Assembly (NCBI GenBank): GCA_963590405.1
Contig: CAVAPE010000001.1
Coordinates: 1 to 64,000, forward strand
Direction: 5' to 3'
Origin: Limisoma sp963590405
GTDB taxonomy: Bacteria; Bacteroidota; Bacteroidia; Bacteroidales; Muribaculaceae
Length of the DNA stretch: 64,000 nt
Positions 7,767 to 15,412 of the stretch are shown in pieces. The notes under the pieces are model-generated. The model was given only the letters and a program-made list of their open reading frames with translations, did not search any database and was not told the origin of the DNA. Position 1 is the first letter of the stretch. Each line of letters opens with the position of its first letter. Both the position numbers and the translations under genes were made by a program.

Positions 7767-8293
7767 TCAGAGGTAAATACGGCCGTCGCCGCTTCGACGT
7801 GCCGAAAAACATCACGGCGCGACCAACAACCGACTTCGCCCGTGAAAACATCTTCAATGTGCTTGAAAACATGCTCGACTTCGAGGGACTTCGCGCCCTT
7901 GACCTCTTCGCTGGCACAGGTGCAATCAGTCTGGAGTTGCTGTCGCGCGGCTGCCAGTCGGTAACGGCGGTGGAGAAGAGCAGCATACAGTACAACTTCA
8001 TCCGCAAGGTGGCGAAGGAATTGGGCGAGGAGAACCTTAACCTCATCAAAGGCGACGTGTTTAAGTTCATCGCTGCGGCAAGTCAGCCGTTCGACTTCAT
8101 CTTTGCCGACCCTCCCTACGACCATCCCCGTTTCGGCGAGATTCCCAGGCTGGTTTTGCAGTCGAAGATGCTGCAGCCAGGCACGGTGTTTATCATCGAG
8201 CACTCGCGCGACTACGACTTCTCGGCGCTGCCCCATTTTCAGGAGCACCGCGTCTACGGAAGTGTGAATTTCTCTATTTTCGTTATTGAGTAA
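7757..8293 (+). CDS. rsmD: 16S rRNA (guanine966-N2)-methyltransferase RsmD
   Basis: 178 residues, class I SAM-dependent methyltransferase. It starts MRIIRGKYGRRRFDVP with the family's basic N-terminus and RPTTDFARENIFNVL; SAM motif I is LDLFAGTGAISLE (about residues 49-61), and the catalytic motif DPPY (FADPPYDHP, about residues 115-123) is intact. It methylates G966 of 16S rRNA in the assembled 30S subunit. Translationally coupled to the DUF3822 gene and convergent with the MATE gene, the two stops overlapping by 11 bases. Confidence 0.95.
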   Translation: MRIIRGKYGRRRFDVPKNITARPTTDFARENIFNVLENMLDFEGLRALDLFAGTGAISLELLSRGCQSVTAVEKSSIQYNFIRKVAKELGEENLNLIKGDVFKFIAAASQPFDFIFADPPYDHPRFGEIPRLVLQSKMLQPGTVFIIEHSRDYDFSALPHFQEHRVYGSVNFSIFVIE

Positions 8294-9647
8294 CGCCGTC
8301 GGCAACAACCGCCATCTGGCGGATGCGCTTATACACGTAGATAAACGCCGGCACGAGGAACAAGTCGGCTGCAAACCACGCTGCCGAGTCGCCCAGACAC
8401 ACCGCAATGTAGCCGAACCAAGGCACGAACCACACGCTCACCACCGTGCGCGCCACCATCTCCATCACGCCCGAAAGCATAGCGAAGTTGGTAAATCCTG
8501 CGCCCTGAATGGTGTAGCGCAACACGCAAAGCAACGCCAGCAAAGGGAAGAACACTGCAGCCACATGAAGGAACTGCGCCGAGTTGCGGATAATCGCAGT
8601 GTCGCTTGCCGACACAAACATCAGCGACAACTCCTCCGACCATAGGAGTAGCACGGTGCTCACCACTACCACATAGACCATCACCATTGCCATACTCGAC
8701 TTGACGCCCTGCCATACCCTCTTTGGCAGCCCTGCGCCATAGTTCTGCCCCGTGAACGTCGCCATGGCGATGCCGAGGCTTTCGCACGGGCAAATCACAA
8801 ACATCTTGATGCGCATCGCCGCCGTGAACGCCGCCACGCAGTCGGTGCCGAGGGCGTTGTTGGCGCTTTGAAGCATGATGCTGCCGATGGCGGTGATGGA
8901 AAACTGCAGTCCCATCGGCACGCCAATCTTTAGTAGCGTGGCAGAGTGCTTGCGCGAGAGGCTACGCTCGTCGGCGTTGCCCATAAGGATGTCAAACTTA
9001 CGCATCATGTAGATGTAGCATAGCACCGCCGACAGGGCTTGCGAGAACACCGTGGCAATGGCTGCGCCAGCCACGCCCCAGCCGAGGGTGACGATGCAGA
9101 AAAGGTCGAGAGCCACATTGAGCACCGTGGAGAAAAGCAGAAACCAGAACGGCGTCTTGCTGTCGCCGAGGGCGCGGATAATGCTCGAAAGGAGGTTGTA
9201 GTAGAACGTGGCAGGAACGCCGATAAACGTGATGAGCAGATACCAGTAGGCATCGTCGAAGATTCCCTCCGGGGTGCTCATCCACCGCAGTATCATGCCG
9301 CACATTAGGCTCGTCACCACCGCGATGGCTATCGACAGCCACGCCGTGAGTTTCAGCCCGGTGTAGACGTAGCGACGCATAGTGCTGTAGTCGCGCGCGC
9401 CGAATTTCTGTGCCACGGGGATACCGAAGCCGCAACAGCAACCGTTGCAGAAGCCGAGGATAAGGAAAATCACCGAACTGCTCGCACCCACTGCCGCCAG
9501 CGGACCGATGCCGAGGAACTTGCCCACAATGGCGGCATCGATGAGCGAATACGTTTGCTGGAGCACGTTGCCGAGCAGCAGAGGCATCGTGAATTTGAAA
9601 ATCAGCGGCATCGTTGCGCCGCTTGTCATCTCGTTGTATCTTGCCAT
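8283..9647 (-). CDS. MATE family efflux transporter
   Basis: 454 residues with twelve hydrophobic helices in two six-helix halves, the MatE repeat. The start MARYNEMTSGATMPLIFKFTMPLLLGNVLQQTYSLIDAAIVGKF holds the family pattern P-L-xx-G-x-xx-Q..Y...D...VG. It probably exports cationic drugs or metabolites in exchange for Na+ or H+; the substrate is not readable. Single gene. A -7 box TAATTTTG (9680-9673) is 26 bases above the start but without a good TTG. A second MATE protein, clearly different in sequence, lies at 29.8 kb. Confidence 0.93.
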   Translation of the reverse strand: MARYNEMTSGATMPLIFKFTMPLLLGNVLQQTYSLIDAAIVGKFLGIGPLAAVGASSSVIFLILGFCNGCCCGFGIPVAQKFGARDYSTMRRYVYTGLKLTAWLSIAIAVVTSLMCGMILRWMSTPEGIFDDAYWYLLITFIGVPATFYYNLLSSIIRALGDSKTPFWFLLFSTVLNVALDLFCIVTLGWGVAGAAIATVFSQALSAVLCYIYMMRKFDILMGNADERSLSRKHSATLLKIGVPMGLQFSITAIGSIMLQSANNALGTDCVAAFTAAMRIKMFVICPCESLGIAMATFTGQNYGAGLPKRVWQGVKSSMAMVMVYVVVVSTVLLLWSEELSLMFVSASDTAIIRNSAQFLHVAAVFFPLLALLCVLRYTIQGAGFTNFAMLSGVMEMVARTVVSVWFVPWFGYIAVCLGDSAAWFAADLFLVPAFIYVYKRIRQMAVVADGVTQ

Positions 9648-9713
9648 TACTACAAACCTAAAAAACAGGCTACAAAATTACTCAAAAGTATCTATGTACA
9701 GGTCGCATAACGG

Positions 9714-9751
9714 CAAAAAAATCCGCACCGTCAGTGCGACGGCGCGGATTT
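9714..9751 (-). terminator. intrinsic terminator of the phosphodiester glycosidase gene
   Basis: Arms AAATCCGC (9719-9726) and GCGGATTT (9744-9751) with an inner CCGTC/GACGG stem; on the minus strand the hairpin runs into seven T. It lies 25 bases after the stop at 9776. Confidence 0.88.
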
Positions 9752-9775
9752 GTGGTTATGGGTAAAGGCGGATGC

Positions 9776-12274
9776 CTATTTCACTATCAGTTTGGCTGCA
9801 TTCACGCCGTTGGCGGTATTCATGCGCACGAGATACATACCGGCTTGCATGCCGTCGCTCGATATTGCTGCCGAGCCGTTGAATGCCGCTTGTTTCACCA
9901 TCGCTCCGCTGAGGCTGTAGATGCTTACCACGCCTTTGCCTTCGGCTGCTACCATAAACGCTTCGCCAGCCTTAATCGGGTTAGGGAACACCTTCACGGC
10001 ATTGCCGAGTGTCACTTCCGAAACGCTGCCGCCACCTTCGCCATAGACGGCTTCAAAGCCCGGTACCTGAATCTCGAAATCTGTGTTTTTTGCCGATGCG
10101 CCGAGATCGAGGCGAAGGGTGTTGACCGTGATAGGGAAGACACCGATGTCGGTGAGGTCGATATTGTTGGTGAGGTCGATGTCGAACGTTGAGAGCGTGT
10201 TCTTAGGGAGTTCGGTGGTGGTGTAAGCCCACGAAGAGAACACGTTGCCATAGTTGTCGGTGATGGTTGAAGAAACCTTCTTTACCGTAGCGTTGCCCGG
10301 GTTGATTCTCACGCGCAATTTCTCAGGAAGGCTCCACACCTTGCACGACTTCTCTGCCTGAAGGTATGCACCGCGGCTTGAGCCGTTGCCGGTGTAGTTG
10401 AACTTCATACCGTTTTCCATAGCCGTCATTGTCAGTCCTGTGCCGCCAGCCATCTTCAGTGTCCAGTCGTCTAAGTTGAATTCTCTCTCAACAGGCATCA
10501 CCTCGCCCGTAGGAATTTCAACAGAAACAAGTGTCGTGCCTACGAAGTTGCCCACTGTGCCGGTTATCACTGCCTGACCGTCGGCAACGCCGCGGAGCAC
10601 TCCGTCGTTCTCGCCAACGGTGGCGATTGATGGATCGGCAGACGACCATGTCAACGCCTGCGGGTTGACCGGCAACATTTTCTCGTTGACAAGGGCTTCA
10701 ACCTCAATCGGGTATTCGCGCTTGTTGTCGATGAGTATGTTGTTGAGGCGGAACGACACGTTGTCGCTCTCCTCCACTGTTACGGGGATTGTTGCTTCAA
10801 TGCCGTTGTAGGTGGCTTTGAGAGCGCCCGTGCCAGCGCCTGTACCGTAGAATGTGGTGCCGTCGTTGGTGATTGTGCCCAACTTGCTGTCGCAACTGAT
10901 TGTTACGCCCTGCAGAGCGTAGTCTACAAGCACACCATATTTGTTATAGCCATAGAATTCAGGCGTATAGATGCCGTATTTCGGGCATTTCATTGCCCAA
11001 TCTACGAAACGGATTTCGGCAACTGTGTTGTCGTCGGGCACGTTTGCCACAACGAACATGCCGCTTGCCACGGCGCGCTCGCTACCGTCGCTCGTCTTGT
11101 TGCGAACGCCGAGAGCCTCGGTGTAGAGCGTTGACGAGCCGCCGCCGTCCACGTTGGCTGCATCATCGGCACCAGCGTAGTAGAGCATGTCGGCGAGTTC
11201 CTTGGTGTGTACGCCCATCGACAACGCGCTGCGGCCGTCGATCACCATCATCACCATCATGTTCTTGTCGTGGTTGAAGCCAATGCCTGTGCGCGGGTGG
11301 CGTGCGCTGGCATCGCCGCGCTCGTCCTCGGAGTCGAGGGTAACGCCGTCGCGAAGGATGCGTGGGTTGGCGCAGGCGAGGTCAAGAGGGAACACCTCCG
11401 TGCCGTCGACTGTGGTCTTCACGGTAACAGTCACTTCGTCGCCCACCTTGAGGCTGTTGAGCATGCTGTTGGCAGTGCCGCGGGCGAGAAGCATATACTC
11501 GCCGTCGTTCATCAGGCGGTCGCCGGCAGTGTTTGGCTCGCCGCAGATGGTGAACTTCACTGTGTTGCCTGCGCTGAGATATTCGCCTTCGGTAATCTTG
11601 GCAGGGATGGTCACGCACGAGCCGTTGAGGCCTGGCTGATTTGGAGTGCCGTAGTATTTAGGTGTATAGATGCTGATGCCGTTGTCGTAGGCATCGTTGT
11701 TGATGGCCTTCAGCGTGGCAGTTTGCGTGCCGGCAGTCACTGTGCCAGTGAAGGTTACTGCCTCAATCTGGGGTTTGCCATCCTTGTCGATATACACGTT
11801 TGGCCACGACGTGTCGGCATCGCCGCTGCGGTAGATTTCGCCGTTGGCTATCGAGGCGCATACCGGCGAGCCCACCACGCTCTTGCCGTTGCTCGCAGAG
11901 CCCGAGGTGAGGAAGAAGTCGGTGTTCACACCGCAGAAATAGTCCTTGGTGTCCGACTTGTGGCTTTTCGCCATGTTGCTCACCGTAGCGCCGCCAGCCA
12001 CCTTGTCCTGTGCCACGATGGCCTCTATCGAGGTGTTGGCGTTGGTAAGGTCGGTGGTGAGGTAGAACACCCGCAGTTGCTGACTTGGTGTTGCCTTACT
12101 TACGAGGTGGAGAGATGTTTGCGTTGTGCCTGGACCTACCTTGGCATGAAACAAAGTGTCGACCGAAAACTCAACGCCGCTAAGCGTAACACTGTTGCCG
12201 CCGCGCTGTGCCGCCGTCATCGACAGGGCTGCTCCGAGCAACAATGCGCTGGAAAAGAGTAACTGTTTTTTCAT
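9776..12274 (-). CDS. secreted phosphodiester glycosidase (NAGPA family) with BIG2-like and T9SS type A sorting domains
   Basis: 832 residues. Residues 1-22 are a signal peptide. A NAGPA/DUF2233 domain spans about 85-410; its hallmarks are NTDFF near residue 118, MVIDGRSALSMGV near 345 and the DGGGSS catalytic loop at 376-381. Family members hydrolyse glycosyl-1-phosphodiesters such as GlcNAc-1-phosphodiesters. A BIG2-like Ig domain follows (about 520-590), then a beta-rich, carbohydrate-binding-like section. The last 75 residues (VKVFPNPIKAGE through YLVRMNTANGVNAAKLIVK) are a type A C-terminal sorting domain, so it should leave the cell by the type IX system. Single gene with its own terminator; the substrate is unknown, a capsule or teichoic-type phosphodiester being plausible. 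Confidence 0.88.
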   Translation of the reverse strand: MKKQLLFSSALLLGAALSMTAAQRGGNSVTLSGVEFSVDTLFHAKVGPGTTQTSLHLVSKATPSQQLRVFYLTTDLTNANTSIEAIVAQDKVAGGATVSNMAKSHKSDTKDYFCGVNTDFFLTSGSASNGKSVVGSPVCASIANGEIYRSGDADTSWPNVYIDKDGKPQIEAVTFTGTVTAGTQTATLKAINNDAYDNGISIYTPKYYGTPNQPGLNGSCVTIPAKITEGEYLSAGNTVKFTICGEPNTAGDRLMNDGEYMLLARGTANSMLNSLKVGDEVTVTVKTTVDGTEVFPLDLACANPRILRDGVTLDSEDERGDASARHPRTGIGFNHDKNMMVMMVIDGRSALSMGVHTKELADMLYYAGADDAANVDGGGSSTLYTEALGVRNKTSDGSERAVASGMFVVANVPDDNTVAEIRFVDWAMKCPKYGIYTPEFYGYNKYGVLVDYALQGVTISCDSKLGTITNDGTTFYGTGAGTGALKATYNGIEATIPVTVEESDNVSFRLNNILIDNKREYPIEVEALVNEKMLPVNPQALTWSSADPSIATVGENDGVLRGVADGQAVITGTVGNFVGTTLVSVEIPTGEVMPVEREFNLDDWTLKMAGGTGLTMTAMENGMKFNYTGNGSSRGAYLQAEKSCKVWSLPEKLRVRINPGNATVKKVSSTITDNYGNVFSSWAYTTTELPKNTLSTFDIDLTNNIDLTDIGVFPITVNTLRLDLGASAKNTDFEIQVPGFEAVYGEGGGSVSEVTLGNAVKVFPNPIKAGEAFMVAAEGKGVVSIYSLSGAMVKQAAFNGSAAISSDGMQAGMYLVRMNTANGVNAAKLIVK

Positions 12275-12462
12275 AATATGTTGGTTAGATGTTAGTAATC
12301 ATTAACTCCCCCAAATTTACGCATTAAAATCAACGCCACGCATCTCAACGACATAAAAAAGCAGTAACAAAACGTTAAATTCTGCTAACTCCCGACCGCC
12401 CCAATTTTCACACAAACTGAGCCTCGGCTGATGCGGTATCGCTATTCTGAAAGTGCGAGGTG

Positions 12463-12492
12463 GATAAATCTTCAATATAATGACGATTTTAC
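12463..12492. repeat. third, degenerate copy of the 30-bp palindrome, at the ATPase 3' end
   Basis: Aligned without gaps, this 30-base stretch matches 24 of 30 positions of the perfect palindrome at 13686-13715. The conserved half is TGACGATTTTAC, which includes the TAA stop of the ATPase gene. The other two copies lie upstream of the same gene, so it is bracketed by related palindromes. Confidence 0.7.
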
Positions 12493-13619
12493 TCTATGAA
12501 GCCGAGGTAGTTGTCTCTGTTGACTACTTCAAATGAGGCGCTTGGGTATGCTGCGGCGAAGGTGTTCGGCATTTTGGGATGCTTTTTGCCCCATTTGATT
12601 TCGTAGGCAGAAATCGTGCCGTCCACTTCCTCCACGTAGTCAAGTTCCTGTCCGCCATACACCCTCCAGAAGTAGGGCGAACGGCGGTAGCCTCGGTTGA
12701 GATTGTTCTTTATCCGCTCGGAAATGAGATAGTTCTCCCACAACTGTCCGATGTCCTGACGTAGGCTTGTAGGCGTGAAATTGTTGAGCACGGCATTGCG
12801 AATGCCGTTGTCCCAAAAGTACCATTTGCCAGCCTTCGTAACCTCCTTGCGGAGATTTCCCGAAAATGCGCCGAGACGGAAAATGACGAATGTTTTCGAC
12901 AGCAAATCGAGATATTTGCTTGCCGTGTTTTTGCTCATTCCTAACTGTTTGCCCAATTCGTCGTACGACACCTCGCTGCCCGTTTGAAACGCAATCAGTC
13001 GAAGCAAGTCCTTCATTTTCGCAGAGTTGCGCAGCCCGTCAAGCGCAAGGATGTCTTTCAGCAGATATGCGTCGACGATATTTCTAAGGTATTCGGTGCG
13101 GTCGTTGTTGTTTTTAAGCATGACAACCTCTGGATACGAGCCGTAAATCAGTCTGTCCTCAAGGTTTGCACGGGTTTCGATAAGGTTCTCCGAAGGAGAC
13201 AATTCCGCTTGCGAAAAAGGGAACAGTTGGTATTGGAAGCAGCGTCCCACCAATGGCTCGCCCGTTTGGTTAAGCAAGTCGAACGACGACGAACCACTTG
13301 CGATCACCTTCACGTCGAGTTCGTCGACAATCAGTTTCAACTTTGCCCCGATGTCGGGGATGTTTTGCGCCTCGTCGATAGCCACCAAGTCCACTCCAGC
13401 GAGCAGTCGCTTATAGTTTGCCGCGGAGCGTTGGGCAAGCAGTGCCTGAACGTCGGCATCTTCGCCGTTGAGCATGAGAGTTTTGCCTTCCTGACGGTCG
13501 ACTATTGTCTTCATCAGGAATGTCTTGCCCACTCTCCGCGCGCCAAAAAGCAATACTGCCTTGTGCGGCTGCAGGTGCGATTCGATAACTGGTTGGATGG
13601 CTCTGCTGATTGTTCCCAT
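12489..13619 (-). CDS. AAA family ATPase with DUF4143 domain (first copy)
   Basis: 376 residues. An N-terminal AAA_14-type P-loop ATPase domain has Walker A GARRVGKT (about residues 26-33) and a Walker B-like LVAIDEAQNIPD (about 96-107). A winged-helix-like section (SYDELGKQLGMSKNTASKYLDLL) follows, then DUF4143, whose PD-(D/E)xK-like residues are visible in ELDYVEEVDG...AYEIKWGKK. Members are widespread in Bacteroidales and archaea, with no settled function; DNA-binding or nuclease-like roles have been suggested. The gene is solitary and bracketed by three copies of a 30-bp palindrome. A -7 box TATTTTTG (13652-13645) lies directly below the palindromes. Confidence 0.9.
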   Translation of the reverse strand: MGTISRAIQPVIESHLQPHKAVLLFGARRVGKTFLMKTIVDRQEGKTLMLNGEDADVQALLAQRSAANYKRLLAGVDLVAIDEAQNIPDIGAKLKLIVDELDVKVIASGSSSFDLLNQTGEPLVGRCFQYQLFPFSQAELSPSENLIETRANLEDRLIYGSYPEVVMLKNNNDRTEYLRNIVDAYLLKDILALDGLRNSAKMKDLLRLIAFQTGSEVSYDELGKQLGMSKNTASKYLDLLSKTFVIFRLGAFSGNLRKEVTKAGKWYFWDNGIRNAVLNNFTPTSLRQDIGQLWENYLISERIKNNLNRGYRRSPYFWRVYGGQELDYVEEVDGTISAYEIKWGKKHPKMPNTFAAAYPSASFEVVNRDNYLGFIE

Positions 13620-13653
13620 AGTTGCTTGTGTTTTTATTTTAATGCAAAAATAG

Positions 13654-13683
13654 GTAAAATCGTCAATATGATGACGAAATTAC
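13654..13683. repeat. 30-bp palindrome upstream of first DUF4143 ATPase, imperfect copy
   Basis: Arms GTAAAATCGTCAA (13654-13666) and ATGACGAAATTAC (13671-13683). It abuts the -7 box of the ATPase promoter, exactly where a -33 element would be, a classical operator position. A perfect copy follows at a 32-base period. Confidence 0.85.
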
Positions 13684-13685
13684 GG

Positions 13686-13715
13686 GTAAAATCGTCAATA
13701 CGTTGACGATTTTAC
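13686..13715. repeat. 30-bp perfect palindrome upstream of first DUF4143 ATPase
   Basis: Two 13-base arms, GTAAAATCGTCAA and TTGACGATTTTAC, separated by TACG, with no mismatch. No T-run follows on either strand, so it does not look like a terminator. Candidate binding site for a dimeric protein, possibly the ATPase product. Confidence 0.88.
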
Positions 13716-13795
13716 TGATTTTCGGTGAAAATTGATGCTGGGGGCATTCTCGAAGGGGGCTATTCCACTATCATTTTATAGAAATGGTAGATACA

Positions 13796-13828
13796 GAAGA
13801 GGCGCGGAAATGGTTCCCGCGCCTCTTC
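13796..13828. other. strong isolated hairpin
   Basis: Perfect 12-bp arms GAAGAGGCGCGG (13796-13807) and CCGCGCCTCTTC (13817-13828), loop of nine. No T-run on either side. Possibly the 3' end of a small minus-strand RNA or a remnant of a terminator. Confidence 0.55.
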
Positions 13829-14044
13829 AATAGTCTAAATTTCCCCACATGTTGAACTTTCAGTCATTTAAAAATGGCTGCTTTATTCGATTTTGCCACA
13901 GAATTATGTTTGTCCGTAGATTGTGGGGTGTTCCCGAACGCAAAGTTAAGGATTAACAATATTTTACCCCCCCCCAAATTAGTGAAATATTGTTAAAACA
14001 TCGAAATAATAGCAAACAGGTTGGATGCTTTGATTTGCTTAGGC

Positions 14045-15208
14045 TTATTTGAAAAGGTTGGTGTAGTTGAGCAGGCGGATGTCGCCGTCGCGGTTTTCAA
14101 GAGAGCCAGCATACACGATTGTGCGGTTGCCGATTGGGGCTTTCACCCAGTCGCCGACTTTGCGTAGCGCCTTCTCAAACGACGGGCTGAAGGTCATGGC
14201 GCTCTTCACCTCTACGGCATCTATCGTCTCGGCATTGCTGACGATGATGTCTATCTCGTTCTGGTTTGAATCGCGGTAGAAGTACAGATTGCTCTCCTTG
14301 CCTGCATTGAGCCTGTGCTTCAACATTTCCGTAACAATAAGATTCTCGAACAGGTGTCCGCGCATCTTGTCGAACGCCAACTGTTCAGGCGACTCTATGC
14401 CCAGCAGAGAGCACGCCAGCCCAGTGTCGCAGAAATACAACTTCGGAGATTTTGTAAGACGTTTGCGCGAGTTCTCGAAATATGGAGGCAAGAGATAGAG
14501 CACATACGATGCCTCCAGAATGGAAGTCCACGACTGGATGGTCTTTGCCGTGACACCCACCTCGTTGGCTATTTCCGAGGCGTTGAACACCGACCCGATT
14601 CTCCCGGCACAAAGTCGGAGGAAAATGCCGAACAGCCGCATATCCTTTACGTTAAGCAAGTCCCTCACGTCCCTTTCCAGATACGTCTTGATGTAGGACG
14701 GATAAAGGAATTTCGGAATGTTTCTGCCGCTGCACACTGCAGGATAAAGTCCGTTGTAGAGCAGAGTGTCGACATCAGTAACGTCGACGCCGCCATTTTT
14801 CGCCTCCGCCGCCGACAGAGGCATGAGTTCGAACACGCCGCTACGGCCGGCAAGCGACTGCGAAACCTTTTTCAGCAATGCAAAGTTCGAACTGCCAGAA
14901 AGGATGTATCTCTTGTCGTGGTCCTCGTCGACGATGCCTTGGATGTAGGACAGCAGGTCGGGGCAGTTGTGCACCTCGTCGAGTATCATTCCTTCCTTGT
15001 GCAGATGAAGAAAACGTACGGGGTCCGACGCCGCAAAGTTGCGGATGTCGAGATCCTCTAAAGAATAATAATGAAGGTCGGGAAACAAGTGTCTAAGCAT
15101 CGTCGTTTTGCCCGACTGCCGCGGACCCGTCACGGTGATGACGGGGAAGTACTTTGCAGCCTCAATGATTTTTGGCTCCAGATCGCGCTTGATGAAGGTT
15201 TCTTCCAT
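14045..15208 (-). CDS. AAA family ATPase with DUF4143 domain (second copy)
   Basis: 387 residues from the ATG at 15208 (MEETFIKRDLEPKIIEAAKY), the usual family start; the frame runs further to 15259 through a palindrome and is not counted. Walker A GPRQSGKT lies about residues 28-35; DUF4143 at the C-terminus shows NEIDIIVSNAE...AVEVKSA, the PD-(D/E)xK-like pair. It is only distantly similar to the first copy, so this is not a recent duplication. Its start codon touches a 45-bp palindrome, with a second copy 92 bases further up. Solitary gene; function unresolved for the family. Confidence 0.9.
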   Translation of the reverse strand: MEETFIKRDLEPKIIEAAKYFPVITVTGPRQSGKTTMLRHLFPDLHYYSLEDLDIRNFAASDPVRFLHLHKEGMILDEVHNCPDLLSYIQGIVDEDHDKRYILSGSSNFALLKKVSQSLAGRSGVFELMPLSAAEAKNGGVDVTDVDTLLYNGLYPAVCSGRNIPKFLYPSYIKTYLERDVRDLLNVKDMRLFGIFLRLCAGRIGSVFNASEIANEVGVTAKTIQSWTSILEASYVLYLLPPYFENSRKRLTKSPKLYFCDTGLACSLLGIESPEQLAFDKMRGHLFENLIVTEMLKHRLNAGKESNLYFYRDSNQNEIDIIVSNAETIDAVEVKSAMTFSPSFEKALRKVGDWVKAPIGNRTIVYAGSLENRDGDIRLLNYTNLFK

Positions 15209-15253
15209 TTTTTTATGCAAATTTGGAATACAACTCCAAAATTGCATAAAAAA
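15209..15253. repeat. 45-bp palindrome abutting the start codon of the second DUF4143 ATPase
   Basis: Outer arms TTTTTTATGCAA (15209-15220) and TTGCATAAAAAA (15242-15253), a single A-A mismatch, inner arms TTTGGA/TCCAAA and a seven-base loop. In the mRNA this hairpin would end at the base before the AUG, in the place of the ribosome-binding region. Confidence 0.88.
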
Positions 15254-15302
15254 GTTCAAACTTCCATATTTTCAGCCAAATAATTGTTGAGATTTTATGA
15301 TT

Positions 15303-15343
15303 TTTTATGCAAATTGGGAATGCAACTCCAAATTTGCATAAAA
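15303..15343. repeat. second copy of the palindrome upstream of the second DUF4143 ATPase
   Basis: 17-base arms (15303-15319 and 15327-15343) with one mismatch and a seven-base loop, clearly the same sequence family as 15209-15253 (shared TTTTTTATGCAAATT, CAACTCCAAA). Period 92 bases. Confidence 0.86.
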
Positions 15344-15351
15344 TCAAGAAA

Positions 15352-15384
15352 CGAAAACGCCCAGCTCGCGGGGCGGGCTGGGCG
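15352..15384 (-). terminator. metK terminator
   Basis: Arms CGCCCAGC (15358-15365) and GCTGGGCG (15377-15384); on the minus strand it runs into TTTTCGTTTC. It is 28 bases beyond the metK stop. Confidence 0.8.
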
Positions 15385-15412
15385 CTTACATCCTATTGTT
15401 TGGGAGTTTTGC

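Larger units (their letters stand above)
13620..14044. other. 425-bp gene-free gap between the two DUF4143 ATPases
   Basis: From left to right on the plus strand it holds the -7 box of the first ATPase, the two 30-bp palindromes, a strong 12-bp hairpin at 13796-13828, a pair of complementary CCCCACA/TGTGGGG segments 72 bases apart, a minus-strand -7 box TAACTTTG (13948-13941) and a run of nine C near 13967. No open frame of useful length. Confidence 0.7.

Noticed and set aside
11207..12262. 351-codon plus-strand open frame
   Set aside because: Antisense to the phosphodiester glycosidase; its residues are the usual Val/His/Ala-rich shadow of a minus-strand gene.
13966..13975. run of nine C as phase-variation tract
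   Set aside because: Not in a gene or promoter; no evidence that length changes would matter.
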